Source: Aminobacter niigataensis
Lineage (GTDB): Bacteria; Pseudomonadota; Alphaproteobacteria; Rhizobiales; Rhizobiaceae
Assembly: GCF_014200015.1 (NCBI RefSeq)
Contig: NZ_JACHOT010000010.1
Coordinates: forward strand, 1-64,000
Direction: 5' to 3'
DNA length: 64,000 nucleotides
Part shown: piece by piece, positions 10,101 through 18,972 of the stretch
How the letters are laid out: each line of letters opens with the position of its first letter
Numbering within the stretch: the first letter of the stretch is position 1
Notes under the pieces: model-generated
What the model was told of the DNA's origin: nothing
Database searches by the model: none
Seen by the model: only the letters and a program-made list of their open reading frames with translations
Translations under genes and position numbers: made by a program

Positions 10101-10667
10101 CAGCGCAAAGCCGTACAGGCCGTAGTCGATGAGTTCCTGCACCCCGCCCGGATTGAGGATCGGGATCATAGTGTCGACGAACAAGAACTCGGTGGCATGC
10201 GCATTGGTCGAGGATTCGGCGGTATGGTCGTCGCCCATCAGCGCCAGCACGCCACCCTTCTTCGACGATCCCGCAAGGTTGGCATGGCGAAAGACGTCGC
10301 CCGAACGGTCGACGCCGGGCCCCTTGCCGTACCAGACGGAAAAGACGCCGTCATGCTTGCCCTCGCCCAGAAGCTCTGTCTGCTGCGCGCCCCATACGGC
10401 CGTCGCAGCCAATTCCTCGTTGAGGCCGGGCTGGAAGACAATGCTGGATTGGGCGAGTTGCTTCTTGGCCTTCCACAGCTGCAGGTCGAGGCCGCCGAGC
10501 GGCGAGCCGCGATAGCCGGAGACGAAACCCGCCGTATCGAGGCCGGCAAGCCGGTCGCGCTCGCGCTGCATCAACAGCATCCGGATGACGGCCTGGGCGC
10601 CGGAGAGGAAGATCCGCTCCTTGCCGAGATCGAACTTGTCATCGAGAGCGACGTCGTGAAGCGTCAT
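7191..10667 (-). CDS. Indolepyruvate ferredoxin oxidoreductase family protein (fused subunits)
   Basis: A large 1158-residue TPP- and iron-sulfur-dependent 2-oxoacid:ferredoxin oxidoreductase with the alpha and beta parts fused. It decarboxylates aryl pyruvates such as indolepyruvate to acyl-CoA. In order: an N-terminal pyrimidine-type domain (SGYRGSPLGGLDLQL), a TPP domain (FCSGCPHNTST, GIGCHFMSLWMD), a cysteine-rich cluster region (VCEGCGDCGVKSSC, CNKDFSCVNGFCPSF), the gamma-type domain (GVGGTGVVTVGAVLGMA) and a C-terminal extension. I chose the ATG at 10667: AGGAA precedes it by eight bases, whereas it is too close to the ATG at 10673. It is transcribed alone. The exact oxoacid is not certain. 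Confidence 0.92.
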   Translation of the reverse strand: MTLHDVALDDKFDLGKERIFLSGAQAVIRMLLMQRERDRLAGLDTAGFVSGYRGSPLGGLDLQLWKAKKQLAQSSIVFQPGLNEELAATAVWGAQQTELLGEGKHDGVFSVWYGKGPGVDRSGDVFRHANLAGSSKKGGVLALMGDDHTAESSTNAHATEFLFVDTMIPILNPGGVQELIDYGLYGFALSRFAGTWAAIKCVKDNIESTASVDASLDRLNIVIPEFDMPPGGLNIRHELDQLGQEARLHEYKRAAASAFIRANSINRIVYSGGRKPKIGIITVGKSFLDVRQALDDLGIDEARANQLGIRLFKVGCPWPLDIEHIRDFASGLEMIVVVEEKRSLLETQVREELYGTSMQPKVVGKRDERGDWLFPAKGALDPNDIAIALGERILKVIGPSEEIAARVSRLRQYQAMLADTKDVASRTPFFCSGCPHNTSTKVPEGSIAGAGIGCHFMSLWMDRSTIGFTAMGGEGAQWVGQAPFTKREHIFQNLGDGTYNHSGTLAIRFALASDANITYKILYNDAVAMTGGQPHEGSLTVDMIARQVRAEGVERIAVVTDEPDKYGGRSQFPVGATFHHRDDLDLVQRELRDIKGVTVLLYDQTCAAEKRRRRKRGTFPDPDKRVFINELVCEGCGDCGVKSSCVSIQPVETEFGRKRKIDQSSCNKDFSCVNGFCPSFVTVHGAKIRKADGIAGTGDPLEGVPVAKEFALDRDGWAAIIDGVGGTGVVTVGAVLGMAAHLEGKGCGMIDMAGLAQKGGSVFTHVRIARTPEDINAIRVSAGKADLILGCDLVVSGAKKVLAAVRENHTIFVANTAEIMPGEFTRSADFSLPTERLKKAIREAAGDAKAHFFDATRTAAALFGNSLGANMFMLGFAFQHGGLPLSAEAIEKAIGLNGEAVAMNVAAFRWGRRAAHEPEFVRAMIDRSGRGAEPAVAQTLDEVIARRAEFLTAYQNAAYAERYVGRIASLRAAEEKARPGSTVVAEAAARSLFKLMAVKDEYEVARLYTDGSFQRELAKQFQDYDRLEFHLAPPILGRKGADGVPRKSSFGPWMMKGFKLLSAMKGLRGSAFDIFGYTAERRMERQLLDSYEADLELIRSVLSSDNIEAAAGLASVPQLIRGYGHVKHASVEKAAGERGRLVPRLKAPPTRTELQAAE

Positions 10668-10875
10668 CAGCATTTCCTGTGCCCGAACCGGCCCCCGATT
10701 CGGGCGGCTGACCTTGGGTAGCTTAGGGATAGCTTTTCCGGGCACGGCTGTCGCGTCAAACGAATTTCTTTGCACGGGGAAAAGAACAATCGAAGATGCT
10801 TTTGGCCGCTTGCCACGAAACAATCCGAGCGCAGAGCGCCGCAGCGCGCACGAATATTGAAGCTGACCGCAATGC

Positions 10876-11409
10876 TCAGGCCGGCGGTGGACAGTTCACA
10901 CCGCGGCCGCCGGGCAAATGCCCGTCCGGATGTCCCTTGAGCTTAGGATTGAGGTCGTAGAACGGCCCGGCGACAAGCGGCTTGTCGGGCAGCACCGACT
11001 GGTCCTGCGACGAGACCATTGTCGTCTCGATCACCTGCATTGCCTCGCCCTTCGCCCCTTCGATGACGATCGACACCTTGTAGGGCCGGTCCTTGGCCAC
11101 GCATTCGAGCGGCGGGCTTTCGATCGTTACCTTGTCGCTCTGCGGCCAGATCTTCTGGCGCACGGCGATCGCCTCGCCGCCTGCGGGGTTCTCGAAATTC
11201 ACCACGGCTACTTCGCTTTCGCCGACCGGCTTGAGCGGCCGCAAGGTCACCATATAGCGGACGGTGGCGACGCGGTAATTGAACACGAACAGGCGGCCGG
11301 ACAGCTCGAAGTGCTCGCCCTCGGCGCCGCTGTCGCGGCAACCGGCCAGCCCCAGCAATGCCAGTGCGGAAAGTGCTATGGCAGCGCGCAAGAACCTCCG
11401 CTCAGACAT
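10876..11409 (-). CDS. Putative lipoprotein of unknown function
   Basis: A 177-residue protein with a lipoprotein signal: MSERRFLRAAIALSALALLG followed by the lipobox LAGC (Cys24). The mature part has no domain I recognise; it contains YMVTLRPLKP and a conserved-looking pair of cysteines late in the chain (LECVAK, VNCPPP). The start overlaps the stop of the upstream CGNR regulator by eight bases, so the two are co-transcribed and probably translationally coupled. It would be anchored in the inner or outer membrane facing the periplasm. No function is proposed. Confidence 0.7.
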   Translation of the reverse strand: MSERRFLRAAIALSALALLGLAGCRDSGAEGEHFELSGRLFVFNYRVATVRYMVTLRPLKPVGESEVAVVNFENPAGGEAIAVRQKIWPQSDKVTIESPPLECVAKDRPYKVSIVIEGAKGEAMQVIETTMVSSQDQSVLPDKPLVAGPFYDLNPKLKGHPDGHLPGGRGVNCPPPA

Positions 11410-12001
11410 TCGCCACCTCCTCCTTGCGCCTGCTGTAATGCCGCCTGGCCTTCTGGCGGTTGCCGCAGACGGCCATGTCGCACCACAGCCGGCTGCCGTT
11501 GCGGCTGCGGTCGACGAACAGCCATCTGCAGTTCGGACAGATCCTGAGCCGCGACAGAGCGTCGGTCGACATCAGAGACAGCGCCGAAACGGCAAGCGCG
11601 GCCTCGAATGCCAGCGGTTGCGCCGACACGCCGAAGGGCGCAGCCGCCGTCAACGTTTCGCGCGACCCGGCAAGCCCCCGGGCACAGGCATCGAGGAAAT
11701 CAGGCATGTCGGCCGATGCCAGCCCGCCGGCAACCACTGCGTCGCGGAAAAGCCGGTCCGTGGTCTCGCGCAGGGCGATGACCTTGCCGGCGATGGCATG
11801 CGGGTCGGCTGCGGCAAGCGCCCGGCCCTTGAGTTCATCGGCGCGAAATAAGGTCGCTGCATCGGCAAAGCGGGAGATCTCGGCGGGATCGTCGAAGCGG
11901 TCGAAGCCGCGCTCGGCGTCGCCCCGCAACACGACCGTGTTGGCGGTGTCGAGCGCAAGCGCGCCGCCGGAAAAGCGATGCCGGGTCCAGGAAACTGACA
12001 T
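11402..12001 (-). CDS. ABATE-domain protein with CGNR zinc finger (putative regulator)
   Basis: A 199-residue protein whose first 140 residues fit the ABATE alpha-helical domain (opening with FSGGALALDTANTVV) and whose end carries a CGNR zinc finger: CPNCRWLFVDRSRNGSR, then WCDMAVCGNRQKARRHYSRR, with four cysteines and the CGNRQKARRH signature. Such proteins are thought to be stress-responsive DNA-binding regulators. It heads a two-gene unit with the lipoprotein. A nine-base inverted repeat starts seven bases upstream of the ATG and may be its own site. Confidence 0.88.
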   Translation of the reverse strand: MSVSWTRHRFSGGALALDTANTVVLRGDAERGFDRFDDPAEISRFADAATLFRADELKGRALAAADPHAIAGKVIALRETTDRLFRDAVVAGGLASADMPDFLDACARGLAGSRETLTAAAPFGVSAQPLAFEAALAVSALSLMSTDALSRLRICPNCRWLFVDRSRNGSRLWCDMAVCGNRQKARRHYSRRKEEVANV

Positions 12002-12007
12002 GGTTTA

Positions 12008-12043
12008 AATCTAACTGGTAAAGCTAATTTGACAAGTTAGATT
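12008..12043. promoter_or_regulatory. Inverted repeat between CGNR regulator and LivH gene
   Basis: AATCTAACT and AGTTAGATT form perfect nine-base arms separated by 18 bases. They sit 7-42 bases upstream of the CGNR regulator ATG and 53-88 bases upstream of the divergent permease gene. The AT-rich block stands out from its GC-rich surroundings, and its place over the likely promoter suggests an operator, possibly for the CGNR protein. Confidence 0.5.
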
Positions 12044-12095
12044 CGCGGGCGCAATTTTGCGGCGATGCGGAACGTACCGACCAGCCGGAAAGCGC

Positions 12096-13001
12096 ATGCT
12101 CTATCTCCTGCAACAGCTTCTCAACGGCGTGCATTCGGCGGCGATCTATGCACTGCTGGCTTTCGGCTATGCGCTCGGCAACGGCCTTCTCCGTCGAACC
12201 AACCTTGCTTATGGCGGCATCTTCGCATTCTGCGGCCAGACCATGATCCTCACCGCGGTCTATGGCTGGCAGGTGCTGTGGCTGACCCTGCCCGCGACGG
12301 TCGCCTTCGGCATCCTCGTCGCGCTCGCCTATGCAGGATTGCTGAGCCGCCTGCTGTCGCGCGCCGTCTTCGCTCCGCTCGCCACCCGCTCGCCCAATGC
12401 GATTGTCGCCGCCACGCTCGGCGTGCTGCTGGTGCTGTCGGAACTGAGCCGCATCGCCGCCGACACCCATGACTATTGGCTGCCGCCGATGCTGGCGACA
12501 CCGGTGGTCTTCGCGTCGAGCGGCAATTTCGTCGCGACGCTGACGGTCATCCAGCTGATCAATACGGAGATCGTCGTGCTGGTGATCGTCGGCGGCACGG
12601 CTTTCCTGGCCCGCTCCGATTTTGGCCGGCATTGGCGCGCAACGGCCGACGATCCGTTCGCAGCGCAGCTCTGCGGCATCGACACCGCACGCGTGTTTCA
12701 TCGCGCGCTGTTGTACGGTGGTCTCTGCGCCGGGCTCGCCGGTGTTCTGGCAGCGCTCTATTACGGCAATATCGGCTTCGGTGCCGGCCTCGTCTACGGC
12801 CTCAAGATTTTGTTCATCACCGCGGTCGGCGGCTATTACGCCCCTGGAAGGGCAGCGCTCGGCGCCGCGATCTTCGGCATGGCCGAGGCCCTGTGGGCCG
12901 GCTACTTCCCGATCGAATGGCGCGATGCCTGGATGTATGCGCTGCTCGCCGCAATGCTGGTGCTGGCAGGCGACCGCAAGGACGCGCCCAGCGCTGTCTG
13001 A
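12096..13001 (+). CDS. Branched-chain amino acid-type ABC transporter permease (LivH-like), solitary
   Basis: Inner-membrane permease of the LivH class, 301 residues with about eight hydrophobic segments. Family features include the opening QQLLNGVHSAAIYALLAFGY, the cytoplasmic coupling loop DFGRHWRATADDPFAAQLCGID (about residues 170-191, where LivH has the R-A-x-x-x-D/N pattern) and GLKILFITAVGGY near the end. The start at 12096 gives the standard N-terminus; an upstream ATG would add 13 non-conserved residues. No livM, livG, livF or binding-protein gene is next to it, so it must borrow partners, be a remnant, or belong to a split system. Confidence 0.83.
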   Translation: MLYLLQQLLNGVHSAAIYALLAFGYALGNGLLRRTNLAYGGIFAFCGQTMILTAVYGWQVLWLTLPATVAFGILVALAYAGLLSRLLSRAVFAPLATRSPNAIVAATLGVLLVLSELSRIAADTHDYWLPPMLATPVVFASSGNFVATLTVIQLINTEIVVLVIVGGTAFLARSDFGRHWRATADDPFAAQLCGIDTARVFHRALLYGGLCAGLAGVLAALYYGNIGFGAGLVYGLKILFITAVGGYYAPGRAALGAAIFGMAEALWAGYFPIEWRDAWMYALLAAMLVLAGDRKDAPSAV

Positions 13002-13207
13002 AGCACAGCTTCTGGCGTGCGACTTTGGTTGAATGTCGCAGCGTCAGCGCAGCTTTTTCCCCGGATTTGCAACCTTCGCAGCGGTTGACGCCATAGCGCT
13101 GTTATGTTGACGCGGCACCCATGACCGGCATACCCATGGACATCGGGGAATGCCGGAAAAAGAACGTCGGGGAACAACGGCTGCCCCATCAAATCAGGGA
13201 GGAATGC

Positions 13208-13792
13208 ATGGCAGGGCTGCTCGCTCTATCCAGGGTCATTGACCGTATCAACGAGGCAATCGGAAAGATGGTCGCCTGGGCGATCCTTGTTGCCATCCTC
13301 GTCAGTGCGGGTAACGCGATCGTCCGCAAGGCGTTCAACATGTCGTCCAACTCCTGGCTGGAGCTGCAATGGTACCTGTTCGGCGCCGCCTTCATGCTGG
13401 CAGCCGCCTATACGCTCAAGCAGAACGAGCACATCCGCATCGACGTCGTCTACGGCATGTTCTCGCGCCGCGTGCAGCACTGGATCGACCTGCTCGGACA
13501 CCTGCTGTTCCTGATGCCGTTCGTCCTCCTGATGATCTACTATTTCATCCCCTATGTGAGCCTGTCGTTCCGCTCGGGCGAAATGTCGTCGAGCGCCGGC
13601 GGCCTGATCCTGTGGCCGGCCAAGGCGCTGCTGCTGATCGGTTTCGTTCAGCTCGGCTTCCAGGGCATTTCGGAAATCATCAAGAAGGTCGCCATCATGC
13701 GCGGCGACATGGATGATCCGACCCCGTTCATCTCTGCCCACGAACAGGCCGAACTCGAAGGCAAGGCGCTTGCCGACGAGGTGCGTTCATGA
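13208..13792 (+). CDS. dctQ: TRAP transporter small permease (DctQ)
   Basis: Four-segment membrane subunit of a tripartite ATP-independent periplasmic transporter, 194 residues. It shows the DctQ pattern of helices, with SSNSWLELQWYLFGAAFMLA at about residues 43-62 and the QNEHIRIDVVYG loop that is highly conserved in the family. The ATG at 13208 follows AGGGAGGAATGC, a strong ribosome site, so the longer upstream frame is rejected. The gene overlaps dctM by four bases (ATGA), indicating coupled translation. Confidence 0.93.
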   Translation: MAGLLALSRVIDRINEAIGKMVAWAILVAILVSAGNAIVRKAFNMSSNSWLELQWYLFGAAFMLAAAYTLKQNEHIRIDVVYGMFSRRVQHWIDLLGHLLFLMPFVLLMIYYFIPYVSLSFRSGEMSSSAGGLILWPAKALLLIGFVQLGFQGISEIIKKVAIMRGDMDDPTPFISAHEQAELEGKALADEVRS

Positions 13793-15537
13793 TCGAGTTC
13801 ATCGCCCAGAACATGGCGCCGATCATGTTCTTTTCGCTCATCATCTTCATGCTGGTCGGTTACCCGGTCGCCTTCTCGCTCGCTGCCAACGGGCTGCTGT
13901 TCTTCCTGATCGGCGTGGAACTCGCGCCTTTCTCCAACGGCAGCATCAACCTGTCCTGGCCGCTTCTCTACGCCCTTCCGGAGCGCTTCTGGGGGGTGAT
14001 GGCGAACGAAACACTGCTGGCGATCCCGTTCTTCACCTTCATGGGCATCGTGCTCGAACGCTCGGGCATGGCCGAAGACCTGCTCGACACCATCGGCCAA
14101 CTGTTCGGACCGATCCGCGGCGGCCTTGCCTATGCGGTGATCTTCGTCGGCGCCCTGCTTGCAGCCACCACCGGCGTGGTTGCCGCCTCGGTCATCGCCA
14201 TGGGCCTGATCTCCCTGCCGATCATGCTGCGCTACGGCTATGACCGCCGCCTTGCCTCCGGCGTCATCGCTGCGTCAGGCACGCTGGCGCAGATCATCCC
14301 GCCCTCGCTCGTGCTCATCGTGCTCGCCGACCAGCTCGGCCGCTCGGTTGGCGACATGTACAAGGGTGCGCTGATCCCCGGCCTGGTGCTGACCAGCCTC
14401 TACATGGGCTACATCCTGCTGATGTCGATCATCCGGCCGAAGGCGATGCCCGCACTGCCGCTCGAGGCCCGCACGCTGGGCCATGGCGTGACCTCGCTGT
14501 TCGTGGCGCTGCTGTTCGCCGCCGTGATCGCCTATGCCGCTCATGTCTATCTGTCGCCGACCCACGGCGCCAACGCCGACATCCTCGGCGCCTGTGTCGG
14601 CATCATCGTCATCTACATCGTGGCGATCGCCGACCGTAGCCTCAAGATCAACATGATGTCGCGGCTGGCCCAGCAGGTCATCATCGTGCTGATCCCGCCG
14701 CTGGCGCTGATCTTCCTTGTGCTCGGCACCATCTTCCTTGGCATTGCGACGCCGACGGAAGGCGGCGCGATGGGCTCGGTCGGAGCCCTGATCATGGCCG
14801 CGGCGAAGGGCAGGCTGTCCTTCGACGTGATCAAGCAGGCGCTGGCCTCGACCACGAGGCTGTCGTCCTTCGTCATCTTCATCCTGATCGGCGCGCGCGT
14901 CTTCTCGCTCACCTTCTACGGCGTCAACGGCCATCTCTGGGTCGAGCACCTGCTGGTGTCGCTGCCCGGCGGCGAGGTCGGCTTCCTGATCGCCGTCAAC
15001 ATACTGGTCTTCCTGCTCGCCTTCTTCCTCGACTTCTTCGAACTGGCCTTCATCGTCGTGCCGCTTCTGGCGCCTGCCGCCGACAAGCTCGGCATCGACC
15101 TGATCTGGTTCGGCGTCCTGTTGGGCGTCAACATGCAGACCAGCTTCATGCATCCGCCCTTCGGCTTCGCGCTGTTCTATCTGCGTTCGGTGGCAGCGCG
15201 CGTGCCCTATCTCGACAGGATCACCGGCAAGAACATCGAGCCGGTGACCACAGGGCAGATCTATTGGGGCGCCGTTCCCTTCGTCTGCATCCAGATCATC
15301 ATGATCGGGCTGACCATCGCCTTCCCGCAGATGGTGATGCACTACAAGGGTCCGACGGTCGACCCGAGCAGCATCGAGATCAAGATGCCTGACATGCCCA
15401 GCCTGGATGGCGGGTTTGGGCTGCCGCCGCTCGGCGCGCCGCCTGCCGGCGGCACCGCTCCGGCAGCGCCGGGTACCGCGCCTGCCCAACCGGCAGCCCC
15501 GGCCCCCGACCTGTCCAAGCCGCCGAGCTTCAACTGA
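13789..15537 (+). CDS. dctM: TRAP transporter large permease (DctM)
   Basis: Substrate- and sodium-translocating membrane subunit of the TRAP system, 582 residues, with a dozen or more hydrophobic segments, the motif ATTGVVAASVIAMGLISLP, SGTLAQIIPPSLVLIVLADQ and GIATPTEGGAMGSVGAL. It is longer than the usual 430 residues because of an extra membrane segment plus loop near residues 235-300 (typical of the large DctM subtype) and a Pro/Ala tail from about 535 onwards. It starts inside the dctQ stop codon. A strong intrinsic terminator follows directly. Confidence 0.93.
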   Translation: MIEFIAQNMAPIMFFSLIIFMLVGYPVAFSLAANGLLFFLIGVELAPFSNGSINLSWPLLYALPERFWGVMANETLLAIPFFTFMGIVLERSGMAEDLLDTIGQLFGPIRGGLAYAVIFVGALLAATTGVVAASVIAMGLISLPIMLRYGYDRRLASGVIAASGTLAQIIPPSLVLIVLADQLGRSVGDMYKGALIPGLVLTSLYMGYILLMSIIRPKAMPALPLEARTLGHGVTSLFVALLFAAVIAYAAHVYLSPTHGANADILGACVGIIVIYIVAIADRSLKINMMSRLAQQVIIVLIPPLALIFLVLGTIFLGIATPTEGGAMGSVGALIMAAAKGRLSFDVIKQALASTTRLSSFVIFILIGARVFSLTFYGVNGHLWVEHLLVSLPGGEVGFLIAVNILVFLLAFFLDFFELAFIVVPLLAPAADKLGIDLIWFGVLLGVNMQTSFMHPPFGFALFYLRSVAARVPYLDRITGKNIEPVTTGQIYWGAVPFVCIQIIMIGLTIAFPQMVMHYKGPTVDPSSIEIKMPDMPSLDGGFGLPPLGAPPAGGTAPAAPGTAPAQPAAPAPDLSKPPSFN

Positions 15538-15551
15538 ACCTGTCGGCAAGC

Positions 15552-15579
15552 AAAAAGGGCGCCCACGGGCGCCCTTTTT
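15552..15579 (+). terminator. Rho-independent terminator after dctM
   Basis: AAAAAGGGCGCCC and GGGCGCCCTTTTT form a 13-base perfect inverted repeat around AC, with the T run in the plus-strand orientation, 15 bases after the dctM stop. Because A and T runs are on both sides it could work in both directions. Confidence 0.9.
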
Positions 15580-15607
15580 CGTTCCGGCCTTGGCCGCTGG
15601 CAAAGAA

Positions 15608-15634
15608 AAACCCCGGGGCGGCGCCCCGGGGTTT
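15608..15634 (-). terminator. Second GC-rich terminator hairpin, facing dctP
   Basis: AAACCCCGGGGC and GCCCCGGGGTTT form a 12-base perfect stem with a three-base loop, 21 bases past the dctP stop codon. On the minus strand the arm ends in TTT followed by TTC, giving a modest U tract. With the previous hairpin it insulates the convergent dctM and dctP transcripts. Confidence 0.8.
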
Positions 15635-15654
15635 CTTCGCGAGTAGCGATCAGC

Positions 15655-16797
<1,143 letters not shown>

Positions 16798-17064
16798 CTA
16801 TGCGACGCTGAGGAAATTGTTGGCCTCCCCCCACTACGCGCCCGCGACAATACACGGCGAAGAGTGCGAGTAAAGCGCGCCCGGCTGGGCACTCGAAGTT
16901 TGGCCTAGGAAAACGCTGCGGCACCCAAGCATCTAAAACTATAGTCTAATCCCGATTTCGCGACGCATGACAGGCATGCAAACTTGTGTTGGAAAAGAGC
17001 CTTCGGATCGCCTATTTTATGGGCAAGGAAACCGCATGCTTCCCACAAGGATCTGAACCTCATC

Positions 17065-17838
17065 ATGCACCAGCCGCTTGTCGCCGTGTCGACCGATGTC
17101 CGCCAGTTCGAGAACTACACCTGGCATGCGGCGCCCCAGCAATATCTGGAGGCGGCGATATCGGGCGCCGGCGTACTGCCGCTTCTTGTGCCGTCGTTCG
17201 GCGACCGGCTCGACTTCGACGAACTGCTTTCGTCTGTCGATGGCGTCATGCTGACCGGCTCCAAGTCGAACGTCGACCCGCGCCTTTACGGCGAGGAAGC
17301 GACCGAAGCCAACGGCCCCTACGACCCGGCGCGCGACTCAACCACCATGCCGCTGATCCGCAGGGCGATCGAGCGCGGCGTGCCGCTGCTCGCCATCTGC
17401 CGTGGCATCCAGGAACTCAACGTCGCTCTCGGCGGCAGCCTCGCCACCGAGATCCAGGAACGCGAAGGCTCGATGGATCACCGCGCCCCGGTGAGCGACA
17501 TCCAGGACGAGCGTTTCGCCATCCGTCAGACGGTCACCATCAAGCCCGGCAGCTGCCTGGCTGGCGTGTTCGGCCCCGGCGACATCATGGTCAATTCGGT
17601 GCACCGCCAGGCGGTCGAACGGCTCGGCCCGAAATTGCAGGTCGAGGCGGTGGCGCCGGACGGCACGGTGGAGGCGGTGTCCGTGCGCGACTCGCGCGCC
17701 TTCGCCGTCGGCGTGCAGTGGCACCCGGAATATTGGGTTGGTACGGACGACGTCTCGCAGCGCATCTTCAAGGCGTTCGGCGATGCTGTCCGTGCGCATG
17801 CCGTCGCACGCCATGCGGCAAGGACGGCGGCGGAGTAA
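17065..17838 (+). CDS. Gamma-glutamyl-gamma-aminobutyrate hydrolase family protein (class-I glutamine amidotransferase fold)
   Basis: A 257-residue cytosolic hydrolase of the peptidase C26 family, which splits gamma-glutamyl amides such as gamma-Glu-GABA during polyamine degradation. The nucleophile elbow AICRGIQELNVALGG (about residues 110-124), MLTGSKSNVDP and the His-Glu pair in VGVQWHPEYW complete the triad. The start at 17065 matches the family N-terminus (QPLVAVSTDVRQ); the longer upstream frame is not conserved. It stands alone between dctP and a LacI gene on the opposite strand. A glutamine-synthetase-like enzyme encoded at 26.9 kb could be a partner, but that is inference. Confidence 0.85.
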   Translation: MHQPLVAVSTDVRQFENYTWHAAPQQYLEAAISGAGVLPLLVPSFGDRLDFDELLSSVDGVMLTGSKSNVDPRLYGEEATEANGPYDPARDSTTMPLIRRAIERGVPLLAICRGIQELNVALGGSLATEIQEREGSMDHRAPVSDIQDERFAIRQTVTIKPGSCLAGVFGPGDIMVNSVHRQAVERLGPKLQVEAVAPDGTVEAVSVRDSRAFAVGVQWHPEYWVGTDDVSQRIFKAFGDAVRAHAVARHAARTAAE

Positions 17839-17873
17839 GTTCTACGCCCCGGGGCAACTGTCCCAGCCGGTTT

Positions 17874-18908
17874 TCAAGTCCGCTCTTTGGGCTTTCCAGT
17901 CGACTGCCGGACGTGCAACTCCGGCTTGATCAGTTCCTGCGACGGCCGCACCGACTGGCCGTTGAGCTTGTCGAGCAGCGCACTGGCGGCGCGGCGGCCG
18001 ACCTCGCGCTGGCCGTTCCACACCGTGGTTAGCGCCGGCGTTGCGATCTGTGCTTCCTCTAGGTCGTCATAGCCGGTGACGGAGACGTCAATGCCCGGCA
18101 CGAGCCCGGCGCGGGCGATGCCGTTCATCAGGCCGATGGCGACGAGGTCGTTCCAGCAGCAGGCGGCGGTCGGCTTGTCCTTGAGCGCCAGGAACTGCCC
18201 GGCCGCCTCGAAACCGCCCTGCTTAGTGCGCGGACCGGCGATGCGCCACGATGGCAGCACTTCGAGCCCGGCCGCCTCCATCGCGTTGACATAACCCTGG
18301 TAGCGGTGACGGCCGGTCGAGGTCTGGTCGGTGCCGCCGATCATGGCGATGCGCTTGTGCCCGAGCGAAATGAGATGATTGGTGGCAAGCGCGGTGCCAT
18401 AGGCGTCGTCGCCCCGGAACACCGGTACTTCCGCGCCCTCGACCGATCGCGCGATCAGTACGGCAGGCAGGCCGTTTTCCTCGGCCATGATGATGTCTTC
18501 GGCCGGCGTGCCGATGGCTGGCGACATGATCACGCCGTCGGCGCCGAGCTGCAGCAGCGTGTCGACGAAGGTGCGCTGCTTTTCGAGGTCGTCGTAGTGG
18601 TTTGAAAGGATAAAGGTCTGCCGGCTGCGATCGAGCTCGCTCTCGATGGAGCGCAGTATCTCGGCGTAGAACGGGTTCATGATGTCGTGGACGACGACGC
18701 CGACGATGCCGGAGCGCGAGGTGCGCAGGCTGGCGGCGCGGCGATTGTAGATATAGCCGATCTCGCGGGCGTGCTGCTTGATGCGGTCGCGGGTGGCGTC
18801 GGCGACGAGCGGGCTGTCCCGCAGCGCAAGCGACACGGTAGCGGTCGACACACCCAGCGCGTCAGCAATCGTCGAAAGCTTGATCTTCTGAGCCAGCGGG
18901 CCCTCCAT
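17874..18908 (-). CDS. LacI-family transcriptional regulator
   Basis: A 344-residue repressor with the LacI helix-turn-helix at the N-terminus (KLSTIADALGVSTATVSLAL, about residues 9-28) and hinge region YIYNRRAASLRTSRSG, followed by a periplasmic-binding-protein-like ligand domain (GVVVHDIMNPFYAEI, GADGVIMSPA, TGYDDLEEAQIATPALTTV). The ATG at 18908 was chosen over a TTG two codons upstream. It lies 64 bases downstream of the EamA transporter gene on the same strand. A perfect 15-base palindrome precedes it, so autoregulation is likely. The effector is unknown. Confidence 0.93.
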   Translation of the reverse strand: MEGPLAQKIKLSTIADALGVSTATVSLALRDSPLVADATRDRIKQHAREIGYIYNRRAASLRTSRSGIVGVVVHDIMNPFYAEILRSIESELDRSRQTFILSNHYDDLEKQRTFVDTLLQLGADGVIMSPAIGTPAEDIIMAEENGLPAVLIARSVEGAEVPVFRGDDAYGTALATNHLISLGHKRIAMIGGTDQTSTGRHRYQGYVNAMEAAGLEVLPSWRIAGPRTKQGGFEAAGQFLALKDKPTAACCWNDLVAIGLMNGIARAGLVPGIDVSVTGYDDLEEAQIATPALTTVWNGQREVGRRAASALLDKLNGQSVRPSQELIKPELHVRQSTGKPKERT

Positions 18909-18931
18909 CCGCAAGCGTGAACGGACGGTCT

Positions 18932-18946
18932 TTTAAACCGTTTAAA
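18932..18946. promoter_or_regulatory. Palindromic operator upstream of the LacI-family gene
   Basis: TTTAAACCGTTTAAA is a perfect seven-plus-one-plus-seven palindrome, 24-38 bases upstream of the LacI-family ATG. Odd-centred AT-rich palindromes of this kind are common for LacI-family regulators, so this is probably the regulator's own operator. It also lies between the EamA gene and the regulator gene. Confidence 0.7.
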
Positions 18947-18972
18947 GCCGTATGCCATTGTTCAACGGCAAA

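Noticed and set aside
8241-10721. An 826-codon open frame antisense to the oxidoreductase gene
   Set aside because: It mirrors the codon bias of the real gene, has low-complexity Asp/Gly/His/Arg content and no recognisable motif; the minus-strand frame has cysteine cluster and TPP motifs.
17065-17838. Naming this gene puuD of polyamine degradation
   Set aside because: The fold fits, but the other puu genes are not adjacent, and the symbol would clash with the urate hydroxylase puuD at 35.1 kb.
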